A stretch of 64,000 nucleotides of DNA from an uncultured Eubacteriales bacterium (GTDB lineage Bacteria > Bacillota > Clostridia > Christensenellales > Aristaeellaceae). The DNA lies in the NCBI GenBank assembly GCA_902781095.1, contig CACZHW010000006.1, positions 44,279-108,278 of the forward strand. Reading direction: 5' to 3'. The notes below the pieces were generated by a model. That model was not told where the DNA came from. It did no database searches and was given only the letters and a program-made list of their open reading frames with translations. Numbering within the stretch: position 1 is the stretch's first letter; each line of letters opens with the position of its first letter. Both the position numbers and the translations under genes were made by a program. This document shows positions 40,795 to 49,269 of the stretch, one piece after another.

Positions 40795-40823
40795 TTGACT
40801 TTATCGCGATAAAGTGGTAAAGT
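40795..40823 (+). promoter_or_regulatory. Promoter of the amino-acid ABC/racemase operon
   Basis: TTGACT (40795-40800), 17 bp, TAAAGT (40818-40823), about 50 bp before the start codon. A 16-bp palindrome fills most of its spacer. Confidence 0.75.
40799..40814 (+). promoter_or_regulatory. Perfect 16-bp palindrome inside the promoter spacer
   Basis: CTTTATCGCGATAAAG reads the same on both strands and overlaps the end of the -35 and most of the spacer. A dimeric repressor bound here would exclude RNA polymerase. The regulator is not encoded in this operon and I do not recognise the box. Confidence 0.65.
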
Positions 40824-40871
40824 AATGCCGCACTAAATAAGCATGAATCTTTACAAGGAGGAACAACCCCC

Positions 40872-41657
40872 ATGATGAAAAAGAGCCTCGCGCTGCTGCT
40901 GGCGCTGTCCCTCGTCCTCGCCGCCTCCCTCGCCCTGGCGGACACCTTTAAGATGGGCATCGACGCGGAGTACCCGCCCTTCAGCTACCTGGATGACAAC
41001 GGCGAGTACGCCGGCTTCGACGTGGAGATGTGCAAAGCCGTCTGCGAGATGAACGGCTGGGATCTGGAGATCGTCCCCGTCAACTGGGATTTCAAGCTGA
41101 ATTCCCTGGACAGCGGCGAGCACGACTGCGTCTGGTCCGGCATGACCATCCTGGATTCCATGAAGGAAGCGGGCTACGTCCTCTCCTTCCCCTACTATGA
41201 CAACACACAGGTCGTGCTGACGAAGGAGGGCAACGGCATCGCCACCACGGCGGACCTCGCCGGCAAGCGCGTCGCGGTGCAGCTGGGCACCTCCGGCCAG
41301 GAGCTGCTGGAGAACGACCAGAGCGCCCTGTCCGCCACCTTCGAGGGTGGCGCGGCCGTGACGATGGAAAACTTCAACATCTGCGGCACGGAGCTGGCCG
41401 CCGGCAGCGTGGACGCCGTCGTCATCGACCTGCCCGTCGCCCAGACCCTGCAGAAGAAGTTCTCCGGCCTGGTGATCCTGGATGAGAACCTGGGCAGCGA
41501 GCAGTACGGCATCTGCTTCCGCAGCGGCGACGACGCCCTGTGCGCCCAGGTGGAGGAAGGCATCATGAAGCTCGTGGAGGATGGCACCTACCTCTCCCTG
41601 GCCGAGAAGTACGGCCTGGATCCGAACGTCCTGTGCCTGCTGCCGAAGGCCGAATAA
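40872..41657 (+). CDS. Polar amino-acid binding protein (SBP_bac_3 family)
   Basis: 261 residues with two possible ATG starts (40872 and 40875), AAGGAGG upstream, and a signal peptide (KKSLALLLALSLVLAASLALA). Family marks: MGIDAEYPPFSYLDDNGEYAG, followed by FDVEMCKAVCE, the amino-acid-binding Arg/Asp type loops GKRVAVQLGTSGQELL and DAVVIDLPVAQTLQ, and the C-terminal GTYLSLAEKYGLD. It captures an amino acid for the HisM/GlnP-type permease encoded downstream. The racemase-like gene in the same operon suggests histidine or a D-amino acid, but the ligand is not fixed. Confidence 0.9.
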   Translation: MMKKSLALLLALSLVLAASLALADTFKMGIDAEYPPFSYLDDNGEYAGFDVEMCKAVCEMNGWDLEIVPVNWDFKLNSLDSGEHDCVWSGMTILDSMKEAGYVLSFPYYDNTQVVLTKEGNGIATTADLAGKRVAVQLGTSGQELLENDQSALSATFEGGAAVTMENFNICGTELAAGSVDAVVIDLPVAQTLQKKFSGLVILDENLGSEQYGICFRSGDDALCAQVEEGIMKLVEDGTYLSLAEKYGLDPNVLCLLPKAE

Positions 41658-41682
41658 GGCGAGTTTCCGACATAAACAACCA

Positions 41683-41706
41683 GGCCCCCCTTCGGGGGGC
41701 CGTTTC
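41683..41706 (+). terminator. Hairpin between binding protein and permease genes
   Basis: GGCCCCCC-TTC-GGGGGGCC then GTTTCG. A strong stem with a short U-tract, expected to let only part of transcription through and so favour the binding protein. Confidence 0.7.
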
Positions 41707-41727
41707 GTGTAAAGGAGTTTCCCGGGT

Positions 41728-42375
41728 ATGACGATCCTGACCATGATTGCGAAGATGAGCGAGGGCCTGGGCCGGACCTGCGCCATCTTCTTTCTGACGC
41801 TCCTGTTCTCCCTGCCGCTGGGCATGCTGGTGGCGCTGCTGCGCATGAGCAAAAACCGCGCCGTCTCCACGGTTACCAAGGTATACATCTCCGTGCTGCG
41901 CGGCACGCCGCTCATGCTGCAGCTGCTGGCCGTCACCTACGGCCCCTTCTACCTCTTCGGTCTGGGCGTCGCCCGGGAAAAGCTGGTCCCCGTCATCATC
42001 GCCTTCGCCCTCAATTACGCGGCGTACTTCGCGGAGATCTACCGCGGCGGCATCGAGTCCATCGGCCGCGGCCAGTACGAAGCGGCGGAGGTGCTGGGGT
42101 ACAGCCGCTATCAGTGCTTCCTGCGCATCATCCTGCCGCAGGTGGTCAAGCGCATCCTCCCCTCCGTAACCAACGAGGTCGTGACCCTGGTCAAGGACAC
42201 CTCCATGGCCTTCACCGTCGCCTATCAGGAGATGTTCACCATCGGCAAGCAGATCGCCAACTCGCAGACCAGCTTCATGCCCTTCGTCATCGCCGGCGTC
42301 TTCTACTTCCTGTTCAACGCCGCCGTGGCTTTCGTCATGGGCGCCTTCGAAAAGCGCCTCAGCTACTACCGCTAA
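41728..42375 (+). CDS. Amino-acid ABC transporter permease (HisM/GlnP type)
   Basis: 215 residues with five to six helices. The polar amino-acid family signature is seen near the N-terminus (VYISVLRGTPLMLQLLAVTY) and the EAA loop is YEAAEVLGYSRYQCFLRIIL followed by PQVVKRILPSVTNEVV. It forms the membrane channel, probably as a homodimer because only one permease gene is present. The ATG at 41728 follows AAAGGAGTTTCCCGGGT. The ATPase gene starts 12 bp downstream. Confidence 0.93.
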   Translation: MTILTMIAKMSEGLGRTCAIFFLTLLFSLPLGMLVALLRMSKNRAVSTVTKVYISVLRGTPLMLQLLAVTYGPFYLFGLGVAREKLVPVIIAFALNYAAYFAEIYRGGIESIGRGQYEAAEVLGYSRYQCFLRIILPQVVKRILPSVTNEVVTLVKDTSMAFTVAYQEMFTIGKQIANSQTSFMPFVIAGVFYFLFNAAVAFVMGAFEKRLSYYR

Positions 42376-42387
42376 GGGGGACGGATC

Positions 42388-43152
42388 ATGAGCAAGTTAC
42401 TGGAAATCAACCACTGCCGCAAGCGGTTCGACGCCACGCGCGTGCTGGAAGACCTCTCCCTCTCCGTCGAGAAAGGGCAGGTGCTCAGCATCATCGGCCC
42501 CAGCGGCAGCGGAAAGACCACCCTTCTGCGGTGTGCCACCCTGCTGGAGACGATGGACGGCGGCGACCTCATCTACCTGGGCAACTACGCCGCGCGGGAC
42601 GAGGGCGGCACCTCCGTCTACGCCCCGCCCGCCGAGCTGCAGCGCATCCGCGGCATGTTCGGCCTCGTCTTTCAGAATTTCAACCTCTTCCCCCACTACT
42701 CCGTGCTGAAGAACGTGACGGAACCCCCCATCCTCGTGCAGCACCGAAATCCGGCCGAGGTGCGCGACCAGGCGATGGCCCTGCTGGAGCAGATGGGCCT
42801 GGCCGACAAGGCGGACGCGTACCCCTACCAGCTCTCCGGCGGCCAGCAGCAGCGCGTCTCCATCGCGCGGGCGCTGGCGCTGAACCCCAAGATCCTGTTC
42901 TTCGACGAGCCCACCTCCGCGCTGGATCCCGAGCTGACCGGTGAAATCCTGCGCGTCATCCGCAAGCTGGCCGAGGAGAAGATGACCATGGTGATCGTCA
43001 CCCACGAGATGATGTTCGCCCGCGACGTCTCCGACTGGGTCGTCTTCATGAACGAGGGCGTCATCGTGGAGCAGGGCGACCCGCGCGAGGTCATCGACCA
43101 CCCGACGCAGGAGCGGACCATCCAGTTCCTCCGGAGGCTGCAGGAAAAATGA
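42388..43152 (+). CDS. Amino-acid ABC transporter ATPase (HisP/GlnQ type)
   Basis: 254 residues. Walker A GPSGSGKTTLLRCA, Q-loop LVFQNFNLFPHYSVL, signature LSGGQQQRVSIARALAL, Walker B ILFFDEPTSALDPEL and H-loop VIVTHEMMFARDVSD are all present, with the short length and FNLFPHYSVLKNV of the polar amino-acid group. The ATG follows AAGGGGGACGGATC. Its stop overlaps the start of the racemase-like gene by 4 bp (ATGA), so both are made in step. Confidence 0.95.
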   Translation: MSKLLEINHCRKRFDATRVLEDLSLSVEKGQVLSIIGPSGSGKTTLLRCATLLETMDGGDLIYLGNYAARDEGGTSVYAPPAELQRIRGMFGLVFQNFNLFPHYSVLKNVTEPPILVQHRNPAEVRDQAMALLEQMGLADKADAYPYQLSGGQQQRVSIARALALNPKILFFDEPTSALDPELTGEILRVIRKLAEEKMTMVIVTHEMMFARDVSDWVVFMNEGVIVEQGDPREVIDHPTQERTIQFLRRLQEK

Positions 43153-43955
43153 GTGAAATCCGCTACGTCACGCTGGATCCCACCGGCAATATCACCTGCC
43201 TGGTCACGCAAATGCCGCCGGACGCGGACGAGGCCGCCGTCACCCGCCGCCTGATGCGCGAGTGCGAGCAGGTCGCTTACCTGGAAGCGCCGGCGCAGCC
43301 CGGCGCCCGGGCGCGCATCCGCCTCATGGGCGGGGAATTCTGCGGCAATGCCGCCATGGCCTCCGCCTGCTATCTTGCAGACAGGGACGGTATCCTTCCC
43401 GGCCAGGAAGTGATCCTCCCCATCGAGATGTCCGGCGCCAGCGGCACCCTCCCCTGTGAAGTCCGCCGTTTTGCGGGCAGCTTCGAAGGCACGGTCCCCA
43501 TGCCGCCGGTCCAAAGCATCACGCCCCTTCAGGCAGAAGGCCTCACCCTCACCGCCGTTGCGATGGAGGGCATCGCCCACCTGATCCTCTGCGGTCCCCC
43601 CTTCCCGGACGACGCGCAGGCGGAAGCGCTGCTCCGGCGCCTCGCCGGGACGAGGCCGGAGGAGGCCGTCGGCCTGCTGCTCTGGGATGAAGAATCCCTG
43701 ACGATGCGGCCGCTCGTGCTGGTCAAGGGCAGCGGCACCCTCGTCTGGGAGACAGGCTGCGGCAGCGGCAGCGCGGCCGTCGGCGCTTACCGCGCCTTCC
43801 GCGCCGGCAGCGGCGTCACCCGCACGGACGTACACCAGAGCGGCGGCGTCATCACGATCTCGGCTGCAGTGCGGGACGGCCTGCCGGAAAACCTCACCAT
43901 CACCGGGCGGGTGCACCTCGGTCCCGAAAAAACGATCGCCGCGGAACTGCCGTAA
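43149..43955 (+). CDS. DapF-fold amino-acid racemase, CntK/histidine-racemase-like
   Basis: 268 residues. The DAP-epimerase fold has two catalytic cysteines; here they are in MGGEFCGNAAMASACYL and in ETGCGSGSAAVGAY. Many other segments follow the histidine racemase CntK of staphylopine synthesis as I recall it: DPTGNITCLVTQ, CEQVAYLEAP, VHQSGGVITI and ITGRV. DapF itself would have CGNGARC and CGTGA. It therefore probably racemises histidine or a similar amino acid. CntL/CntM-type metallophore genes are absent, and the gene is the last of an amino-acid importer operon. Activity and substrate are inference. Confidence 0.75.
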   Translation: MSEIRYVTLDPTGNITCLVTQMPPDADEAAVTRRLMRECEQVAYLEAPAQPGARARIRLMGGEFCGNAAMASACYLADRDGILPGQEVILPIEMSGASGTLPCEVRRFAGSFEGTVPMPPVQSITPLQAEGLTLTAVAMEGIAHLILCGPPFPDDAQAEALLRRLAGTRPEEAVGLLLWDEESLTMRPLVLVKGSGTLVWETGCGSGSAAVGAYRAFRAGSGVTRTDVHQSGGVITISAAVRDGLPENLTITGRVHLGPEKTIAAELP

Positions 43956-43988
43956 GCAGCCCCGCGGCTTTTCTTGTCAATGCACGAT

Positions 43989-44024
43989 CCCCGCTTCGGA
44001 GCAGCCGGAGCGGGGTTTTGTTTT
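43989..44024 (+). terminator. Terminator after the racemase operon
   Basis: CCCCGCT...AGCGGGG with inner GG/CC pairs, then TTTTGTTTT. It also separates the convergent secreted-protein cluster. Confidence 0.85.
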
Positions 44025-44054
44025 ATTCCCCTGCCGTTTTCCCGGGCCGCACGC

Positions 44055-44975
44055 TTACGGTGAAGCCGCTTTCTCCCCGTCGTCTGCCGCCGCAGGAATA
44101 CCGGTGCTCTGCTCAAAGAGGACCGTCTTCCCGTCCGAAGAGAGAATGCGCACCGTGACGGTTCCGCCTGCGAAGGTCTTCATCGGATCGCGGAACATGA
44201 GGTCGTGGCACGCCCATTCGGACAGCAGCGCGCCTTCGGTGCCGTCGTTCATGACCGCCTTGTAGGCGAGGGTGAAGTGGGCCATCTGCATAAACCGCAG
44301 GTGCTCCAGCGTGCTGTCGGCCAACTCCCGGTAGTCCACGATCGTCAGCGACCTGGGAGCGGCGTCATAAACCCAACCGTCCAGCGGCGCGTCGGCGATC
44401 ACATACCGGCCGTCCTCCAGGTAATCCTCCGGCACGAAGTACCCGTCCCCGGTGTCCTTTTCGCCCTTCTGTGCGGTGAAAGCCGTACCGCTGGCCCTTC
44501 CGTTGCCCGAGGCGCTGAGCAGCACCCGGAGTACCGCCGGGCCTTCTTCTCCCCCGGCGCCGTCGGCGATGCCCGCTGTGAAGGAGAGCTTTCCGTCCCC
44601 GCTCAGCTTCAGGTCCTTTACATAGGTCCCTTCCATTGCGGTCTGCGCGTACTGCACGATCGTCTCCATGTATTTGAACGGGAAGGGTTCCGCGATGGCC
44701 TTCGCCTCGTCATACCGGCCTTCCGCAAGCGCCGCTTTGGCAGCCTGATGGGCGGCAGAACGCACCTGCTCCGCCTTTTCCCCGGCGTCCTTGTAGTTCT
44801 TGCGGCCCAGGCTGTAGAAGAGCTGCCACGCCTCATGGTAGTTTCCTGCGGCCTCCAGAGCCGCAGCCTGATCGTATTTTTTCTGTTCTCCGCAGCCGGT
44901 CAGCAGCAGCGTAACCAGCAGCAGCATGGCCGCGACGGCAAACTTCCTTGCGTTTGTGCCAATGCCCTTCTTCAT
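44055..44975 (-). CDS. Lipoprotein of unknown function with TPR-like start
   Basis: 306 residues. Signal peptide and lipobox (LLLTGC) near residue 28 place it on the outer face of the membrane. Residues about 34-95 form helical hairpins of TPR type (AAALEAAGNYHEAWQLFYSL and AEGRYDEAKAIAEPF). The rest is beta-rich, with GRYVIADAPLDGWVYD and EWACHDLMFRDPMKTF; no enzyme motif. The last gene of a run of nine one-strand genes for exported proteins. The G-x-Y-x-x-A unit resembles one in the protein encoded at 49270-50418. Function unknown. Confidence 0.7.
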   Translation of the reverse strand: MKKGIGTNARKFAVAAMLLLVTLLLTGCGEQKKYDQAAALEAAGNYHEAWQLFYSLGRKNYKDAGEKAEQVRSAAHQAAKAALAEGRYDEAKAIAEPFPFKYMETIVQYAQTAMEGTYVKDLKLSGDGKLSFTAGIADGAGGEEGPAVLRVLLSASGNGRASGTAFTAQKGEKDTGDGYFVPEDYLEDGRYVIADAPLDGWVYDAAPRSLTIVDYRELADSTLEHLRFMQMAHFTLAYKAVMNDGTEGALLSEWACHDLMFRDPMKTFAGGTVTVRILSSDGKTVLFEQSTGIPAAADDGEKAASP

Positions 44976-45025
44976 GACGATCCCGCCTTTCTTTCAGGTC
45001 CGACCGATCTTCACGGCAGCCCGCA

Positions 45026-46444
45026 TCATTCTTTCAACAATTCCTCAATATACTCGGCTGCCTTCGTATGGTTGACAGAGCCGATATGGTTGCCCGGTGC
45101 GACGCGGTCGCCCGGCGTGTTGGTCCAGACACTCGCCAGATGGAGAATCTGCTCCGTCTCCATGTCGATGACCAGCACAACCGTCGTCACCTGCACGCGG
45201 TCAGCCGGCCCGGTGTAGTAGTCCTTCTCGATCCGTGAAGGGAAGCCGCCGTAGTAGATGAGCGTCCGGCATTCCTCCAGAGACTGTGCGAACAAAGGGT
45301 TTCCCCGCAGTCCGGCAAGGCTCCCTTTCCCCAGCGAGCCGCTTTCTTCACATTCCATGAACCCGCCGTGGAGGACCCCCAGGCCGTTTGCGACGACCAC
45401 CCCCTGCAGCTCTGCTTCCGGGCGTGCTGTCAGCTTCTCGCCCAGGTCCGGGTTAAGAAACCGCACCTCTCTGATCTTATCGTCAAAACCGGGCATAAAG
45501 TCCAGCTGCGCCTCTTCGATCTGCCGGCTGTTCCGGGTGTTCTGCCTGCCCACGTAGCGTGAAATTTCAGCTGTCTTCACCTCCGCGATGCCGCCCCTCT
45601 CTGCAAGGTTCGCAAGCGCTTTGGAAACCGCTGCCTGCGTCCACTCTTTCATCGCGTCCAGCGCGGGGACGTCGCCCAGCGCGCGGTGACCGATGGTCTG
45701 TACCGAAGCGGGGATTCTGATTTTCTGCAGCGCCGTGCATTCTTCAAAGGTCGCTTCGCCGATCGACTGAACCGTATCCGGAAGGCTGATCTCCGCAAGA
45801 CTCTTGCAGTTCTGGAAAACCGTATCCTCAAGCTCCTCAAGTCCTTCCGGAAGGCGGGCTTCCGCAAGGCTCCCGCAGTTTCTGAAAGCTCCCTGCCCGA
45901 TCGTCGTAACGCTGTCCGGCAGGGTAACGGCCGTGATGCCCGAACAGCCCGCAAAAGCGTCCTCGCAGATCGCATCCAGCGTGTCCGGCAGGATGATTTC
46001 CGTAAGTCCTGTGCATTCTTCGAAGGTGCTTTCTTCAATCGACGTGATGCCGGCCGGAATCACGATCTTTTTGAGAGACACACATCCGCGAAACACACCT
46101 TTCCCGATCCGCACCACGGATGCCGGTATCACGATCTCCGCAAGCGCGCCGCAGCCGGAGAACGCATAATCCCCGATTTCCGTTACGGAATCCGGCAGGT
46201 TGATTTTCTTCAGCCCCTCACAATGATAGAAGGCGGCATTCCCGATGGATGTGACCGTGTCCGGAACGGAAACCTCCGAGATGTCCTCCTTACCGTAATA
46301 CGCATTGTCCGCTATCGCCGTCGTCCCGTCCGGGATCGTGACCTTTTTGGCGCAGCCCGAGAGCAGCAGCATAAGGGGCAGCATCAGCAGGACCAGATAC
46401 CTTTTCAGACGGCTTCGGGACGATATGGCGCGCGCTCTGTTCAT
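45026..46444 (-). CDS. BspA-type leucine-rich-repeat lipoprotein
   Basis: 472 residues from the ATG at 46444 (AAGGGG upstream). A basic N-terminus and hydrophobic helix end in a lipobox (LLLSGC). Ten tandem 23-residue repeats of the Treponema/BspA kind follow (for example VSVPDTVTSIGNAAFYHCEG and INLPDSVTEIGDYAFSGCGA). BspA repeats often bind host or environmental ligands. The last 220 residues are not repeats: CRTLIYYGGFPSRIEKDYY and TTVVLVIDMETEQILHLA resemble a domain in three other proteins of this cluster. Anchored outside the cell; adhesion is inferred. Confidence 0.85.
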   Translation of the reverse strand: MNRARAISSRSRLKRYLVLLMLPLMLLLSGCAKKVTIPDGTTAIADNAYYGKEDISEVSVPDTVTSIGNAAFYHCEGLKKINLPDSVTEIGDYAFSGCGALAEIVIPASVVRIGKGVFRGCVSLKKIVIPAGITSIEESTFEECTGLTEIILPDTLDAICEDAFAGCSGITAVTLPDSVTTIGQGAFRNCGSLAEARLPEGLEELEDTVFQNCKSLAEISLPDTVQSIGEATFEECTALQKIRIPASVQTIGHRALGDVPALDAMKEWTQAAVSKALANLAERGGIAEVKTAEISRYVGRQNTRNSRQIEEAQLDFMPGFDDKIREVRFLNPDLGEKLTARPEAELQGVVVANGLGVLHGGFMECEESGSLGKGSLAGLRGNPLFAQSLEECRTLIYYGGFPSRIEKDYYTGPADRVQVTTVVLVIDMETEQILHLASVWTNTPGDRVAPGNHIGSVNHTKAAEYIEELLKE

Positions 46445-46472
46445 CTTTTTACCCCTTCCCGGTTCTCTTTCC

Positions 46473-48542
46473 TCATTCAACTGCCTGGCGGAGCAGCTCT
46501 CTCAGCGCGTCCGCGTCCAAGCGGACGGTCGTAGTCTCCGAGAGCGGTTTTACCGGCTGAGCCGGCGTCTTTTGAAGCGTCGATGCAAAGATTTCTGTTC
46601 CGTCTTCCACCGAGATCGTCAGCGCCAGCCGGTCCGCTCCAGCGGAGGCGCGCAGCTCCGAGTGGGTTTCACGCTTCAGCATGCCGGGGCCCGGCTCCAT
46701 CCGGTAGATCCACGCGAGGTCGAGCACGTAATCCCCGGCCTCGTCAAAGCCGCCCGTCAGCGCCCGCTCGATTGGTTCCCTGCTGCTGCGCGCAAGGGCG
46801 CTGACGGAACCGTCCGCCGCGGCCTGCAAGGCCAGCCGGTCCGCTCCGGACTGTACGTCCAGGCTCCGGCGCTCCGGCGTGCTCACCGCCTGCAGCGTCC
46901 AGGTCTTGTCCGTTCTGAAGAGGTTCAGCGTCGCCGTCAGGGAACGGTCCCGCCCCTTGCGGACGGCCGACACGTGCCCACCCGCAAGCTTTCCGCGGAC
47001 GTTCAGTTCATAGTCCGCCACAAGCAAGAAGCTCCTGCCCCGCCGCAGGATCCCCGACAGCTTCGCCGAGACCGGTACCGGATGGGAACTGCCCACGATC
47101 GTCGCCTCGGCCTGCGCCGTAAAGGCGCCGTTCCGGCTCACATCCGCCGTGACGCTGCCCTTGCTTACCGCGAAGCTGCCCTCCAGGGCGAAGTGTCCCT
47201 TCGGCAGGGAGGCGTCCAGCGTGAAAGAGGCGGCAGGCACCGCGCCGTACACGCTGCCTTCGGCATGCACCTCGCCCCGGGCCGCCGTACCCGTCAGCCT
47301 GGCGTTCAGGTACGGATTCGGGTACTCCAGCGCCGCCTCAAAGTTTCCCTCGCCGTCCCGGCTCCAGGAAACGAAGGCCGAGCGCCCTTCGCTGCTTACG
47401 GAGGCGCGGATGCGGTCCGGCGCGAAGTCGAAGTCGACCACCGTCGTGCGGCTGTTCATCCGGTGCGTTCCCGTCGTAACGGCCAGCTGCCCGCTGCCCG
47501 TGATCCTGCCGCGCAGGTTGCCGCCGTCGGCCAGGACGAGCCTCGCCTCAAAAAGCGGATACTCCGCGAGCAGACGGGTCGCCGTTCCTGTCAGCACGCC
47601 GTCCGTAATACTGCCGGTGACCCGCAGTTCCTCCTGCATCATGGGCAGCGACAGCTTTCCTGCCAGGGTCTTTGCTTTCTTATCCAGCGCCAGGGACAAG
47701 CGGAGTGCCTCTCCCTCCCTGACGTTTTCTCCCTTCGCCGAGAGTACCAGCGAAAAGGAGGCCGCCTCCGGGGCGTTCGTCCCGGAGAAGGCGATGGTGT
47801 CCGTCTCCCCTTCCACGGCCAGCAGCAGCTGCCCGTCCAGCGCACCGCCGCCCACGGTGATCTGACCCGTCAGCGACAGGTCTGCCGGCAGGGCCAGCAG
47901 CTGCTCACGGCCGGACAGCCACTGCGCGCGCAGTTCCTCCGGCGCAATCGCGTCCGCCCCCTGCGCCATGGCGACGTTGTTCAGCAGGGGCATGACCGCG
48001 CCCAGGTATTCATCCGAGGCGATTACCGCGTCCAGGAACTCCGCCAGCGAGGGCAGCATCTTCGCCGCATCGTAATGAAGGCGGATCACCGTGCCGCTCT
48101 CGGCCGTCTCCACGGAGACGCCGGGCAGCAGAACCTTTTGCACAAAGAGCCCCGCGATTTCCTTCAGCGTCTCTGCGTTGCTCCGCTCCAGCGGCTGTGC
48201 CAGCCTCATCAGGTCCTCATAGCGCACCTCAAAGACCTGTCCACCTGCGGATAGCCAGGCCGCTTCGCTGCCCAGCTGCAGCTCGGCTGCCCCCTCGGGC
48301 AGGGCCAGGTTCAGCGAAACCCGGTCCTCCCCGATCGTCAGCGTTCCGCCTCGCGTTTCACCGTCCGGCGTCTGCACCGTGAGCTCCAGCGCCTCTTTTT
48401 CGGGGCTGAAAGTCCCGAAGAATGCAGAGATTCCCTGCGCGAAGCGCTCCGGCCCGGGCGCTGCCGCGCAGGCCTCCAGCGCGGCGAGCGTCCATGCGGC
48501 TGTCAGGATGAGGCACAGCCAAATGCGCATCCGTCTTTTCAT
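46473..48542 (-). CDS. Large secreted beta-rich protein of unknown function
   Basis: 689 residues with a signal peptide (RMRIWLCLILTAAWTLAALE, then ACAAA). After residue 30 nearly the whole chain alternates short polar and hydrophobic strands in long runs (LSLTGQITVGGGALDGQLLL, SLALDKKAKTLAGKLSLPMM, SAKLSGILRRGRSFLL), as in beta-helix, AsmA-like or lipid-carrier-like proteins. No membrane helix after the signal and no catalytic motif. Not recognised. Ends 28 bp before the leucine-rich-repeat gene, so the two are likely cotranscribed. Confidence 0.7.
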   Translation of the reverse strand: MKRRMRIWLCLILTAAWTLAALEACAAAPGPERFAQGISAFFGTFSPEKEALELTVQTPDGETRGGTLTIGEDRVSLNLALPEGAAELQLGSEAAWLSAGGQVFEVRYEDLMRLAQPLERSNAETLKEIAGLFVQKVLLPGVSVETAESGTVIRLHYDAAKMLPSLAEFLDAVIASDEYLGAVMPLLNNVAMAQGADAIAPEELRAQWLSGREQLLALPADLSLTGQITVGGGALDGQLLLAVEGETDTIAFSGTNAPEAASFSLVLSAKGENVREGEALRLSLALDKKAKTLAGKLSLPMMQEELRVTGSITDGVLTGTATRLLAEYPLFEARLVLADGGNLRGRITGSGQLAVTTGTHRMNSRTTVVDFDFAPDRIRASVSSEGRSAFVSWSRDGEGNFEAALEYPNPYLNARLTGTAARGEVHAEGSVYGAVPAASFTLDASLPKGHFALEGSFAVSKGSVTADVSRNGAFTAQAEATIVGSSHPVPVSAKLSGILRRGRSFLLVADYELNVRGKLAGGHVSAVRKGRDRSLTATLNLFRTDKTWTLQAVSTPERRSLDVQSGADRLALQAAADGSVSALARSSREPIERALTGGFDEAGDYVLDLAWIYRMEPGPGMLKRETHSELRASAGADRLALTISVEDGTEIFASTLQKTPAQPVKPLSETTTVRLDADALRELLRQAVE

Positions 48543-48590
48543 CGTGAACCTCCTTACAAGTCCGGTTTTTCCGCCGCTGTTTTCCGGGGC

Positions 48591-49253
48591 TTACCGCAGC
48601 GGCTGCATCTGCGGCTTCTCAAAAGGCTTCGTTTGTTTTTCCTGCGCCGCTTCCCCCGTCTTTTCAGCCGCCGCCTTTTGACTCTCCTCCGTTTCCGGCT
48701 CTGCGGGCAGCAGCACCCCTGCGACCTTGTCGATCGCCTGCTGCGGCTCAAAGTCCCCGCTGAAGGCGCCCGTCGTCGGTATGCCGTTCATCGTCCGGAT
48801 GGTGACGCTCCTCGGCGGATCGGTTACGACCGCGTCAAATGGTTTGTACAGCACATCCTGCCGCAGGTCGGCCACGCAGACCTTCGTGTAGGTCTTCCGG
48901 GCACGCACCATTGGCGTATATTGGCCGACCACCTTGTAATCCGCGTAGATCAGCACCAGCGTATCCGCCTCGTCAAAGGATGCCGCGAGCCGGCCTTGCG
49001 GAATCCGGCTGAAGTCATACTTCGGCTCCTCCGACAGCGAGGTATGGAGGTTGCCGTCGGAGACCGCAAAGACGATTTTCCCTTTGTAGGCAGGCTGCCC
49101 CGTCTCGAAGTCCGTCTCCGCGTTCTGCGCGCGGTTGAAGTATTCCCGGATCCTGCCGTAGGGCACGGCGTCCGGCGCCGGCGTCTCCTCCGCCAGGGCC
49201 GCGGCAAACAGCGCCAGGCAGAGCATCAGGGCGACGAGGATTGTCCTTTTCAT
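48591..49253 (-). CDS. Secreted protein of unknown function, shares a domain with three neighbours
   Basis: 220 residues with signal peptide MKRTILVALMLCLALFAAALA. The core (about 60-185) carries RLAASFDEADTLVLIYADYK, TYTKVCVADLRQDVL and VTDPPRSVTIR, ending GAFSGDFEPQQAIDKVAGVL. The same ordered blocks appear in the proteins encoded at 45026, 49270 and 52354. The C-terminus is a charged, low-complexity tail (Glu/Lys/Gln). It is paralogous to the next gene in its first 170 residues, 16 bp away. Possibly a small cell-envelope protein; no reaction can be named. Confidence 0.7.
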   Translation of the reverse strand: MKRTILVALMLCLALFAAALAEETPAPDAVPYGRIREYFNRAQNAETDFETGQPAYKGKIVFAVSDGNLHTSLSEEPKYDFSRIPQGRLAASFDEADTLVLIYADYKVVGQYTPMVRARKTYTKVCVADLRQDVLYKPFDAVVTDPPRSVTIRTMNGIPTTGAFSGDFEPQQAIDKVAGVLLPAEPETEESQKAAAEKTGEAAQEKQTKPFEKPQMQPLR

Positions 49254-49269
49254 CGTTCCTTCCTCCTTC

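Noticed and set aside
43149..43955. Diaminopimelate epimerase for lysine/peptidoglycan synthesis
   Set aside because: The cysteine motifs are CGNAAM and CGSGSA instead of CGNGAR and CGTGA, and overall the motifs follow histidine racemase.
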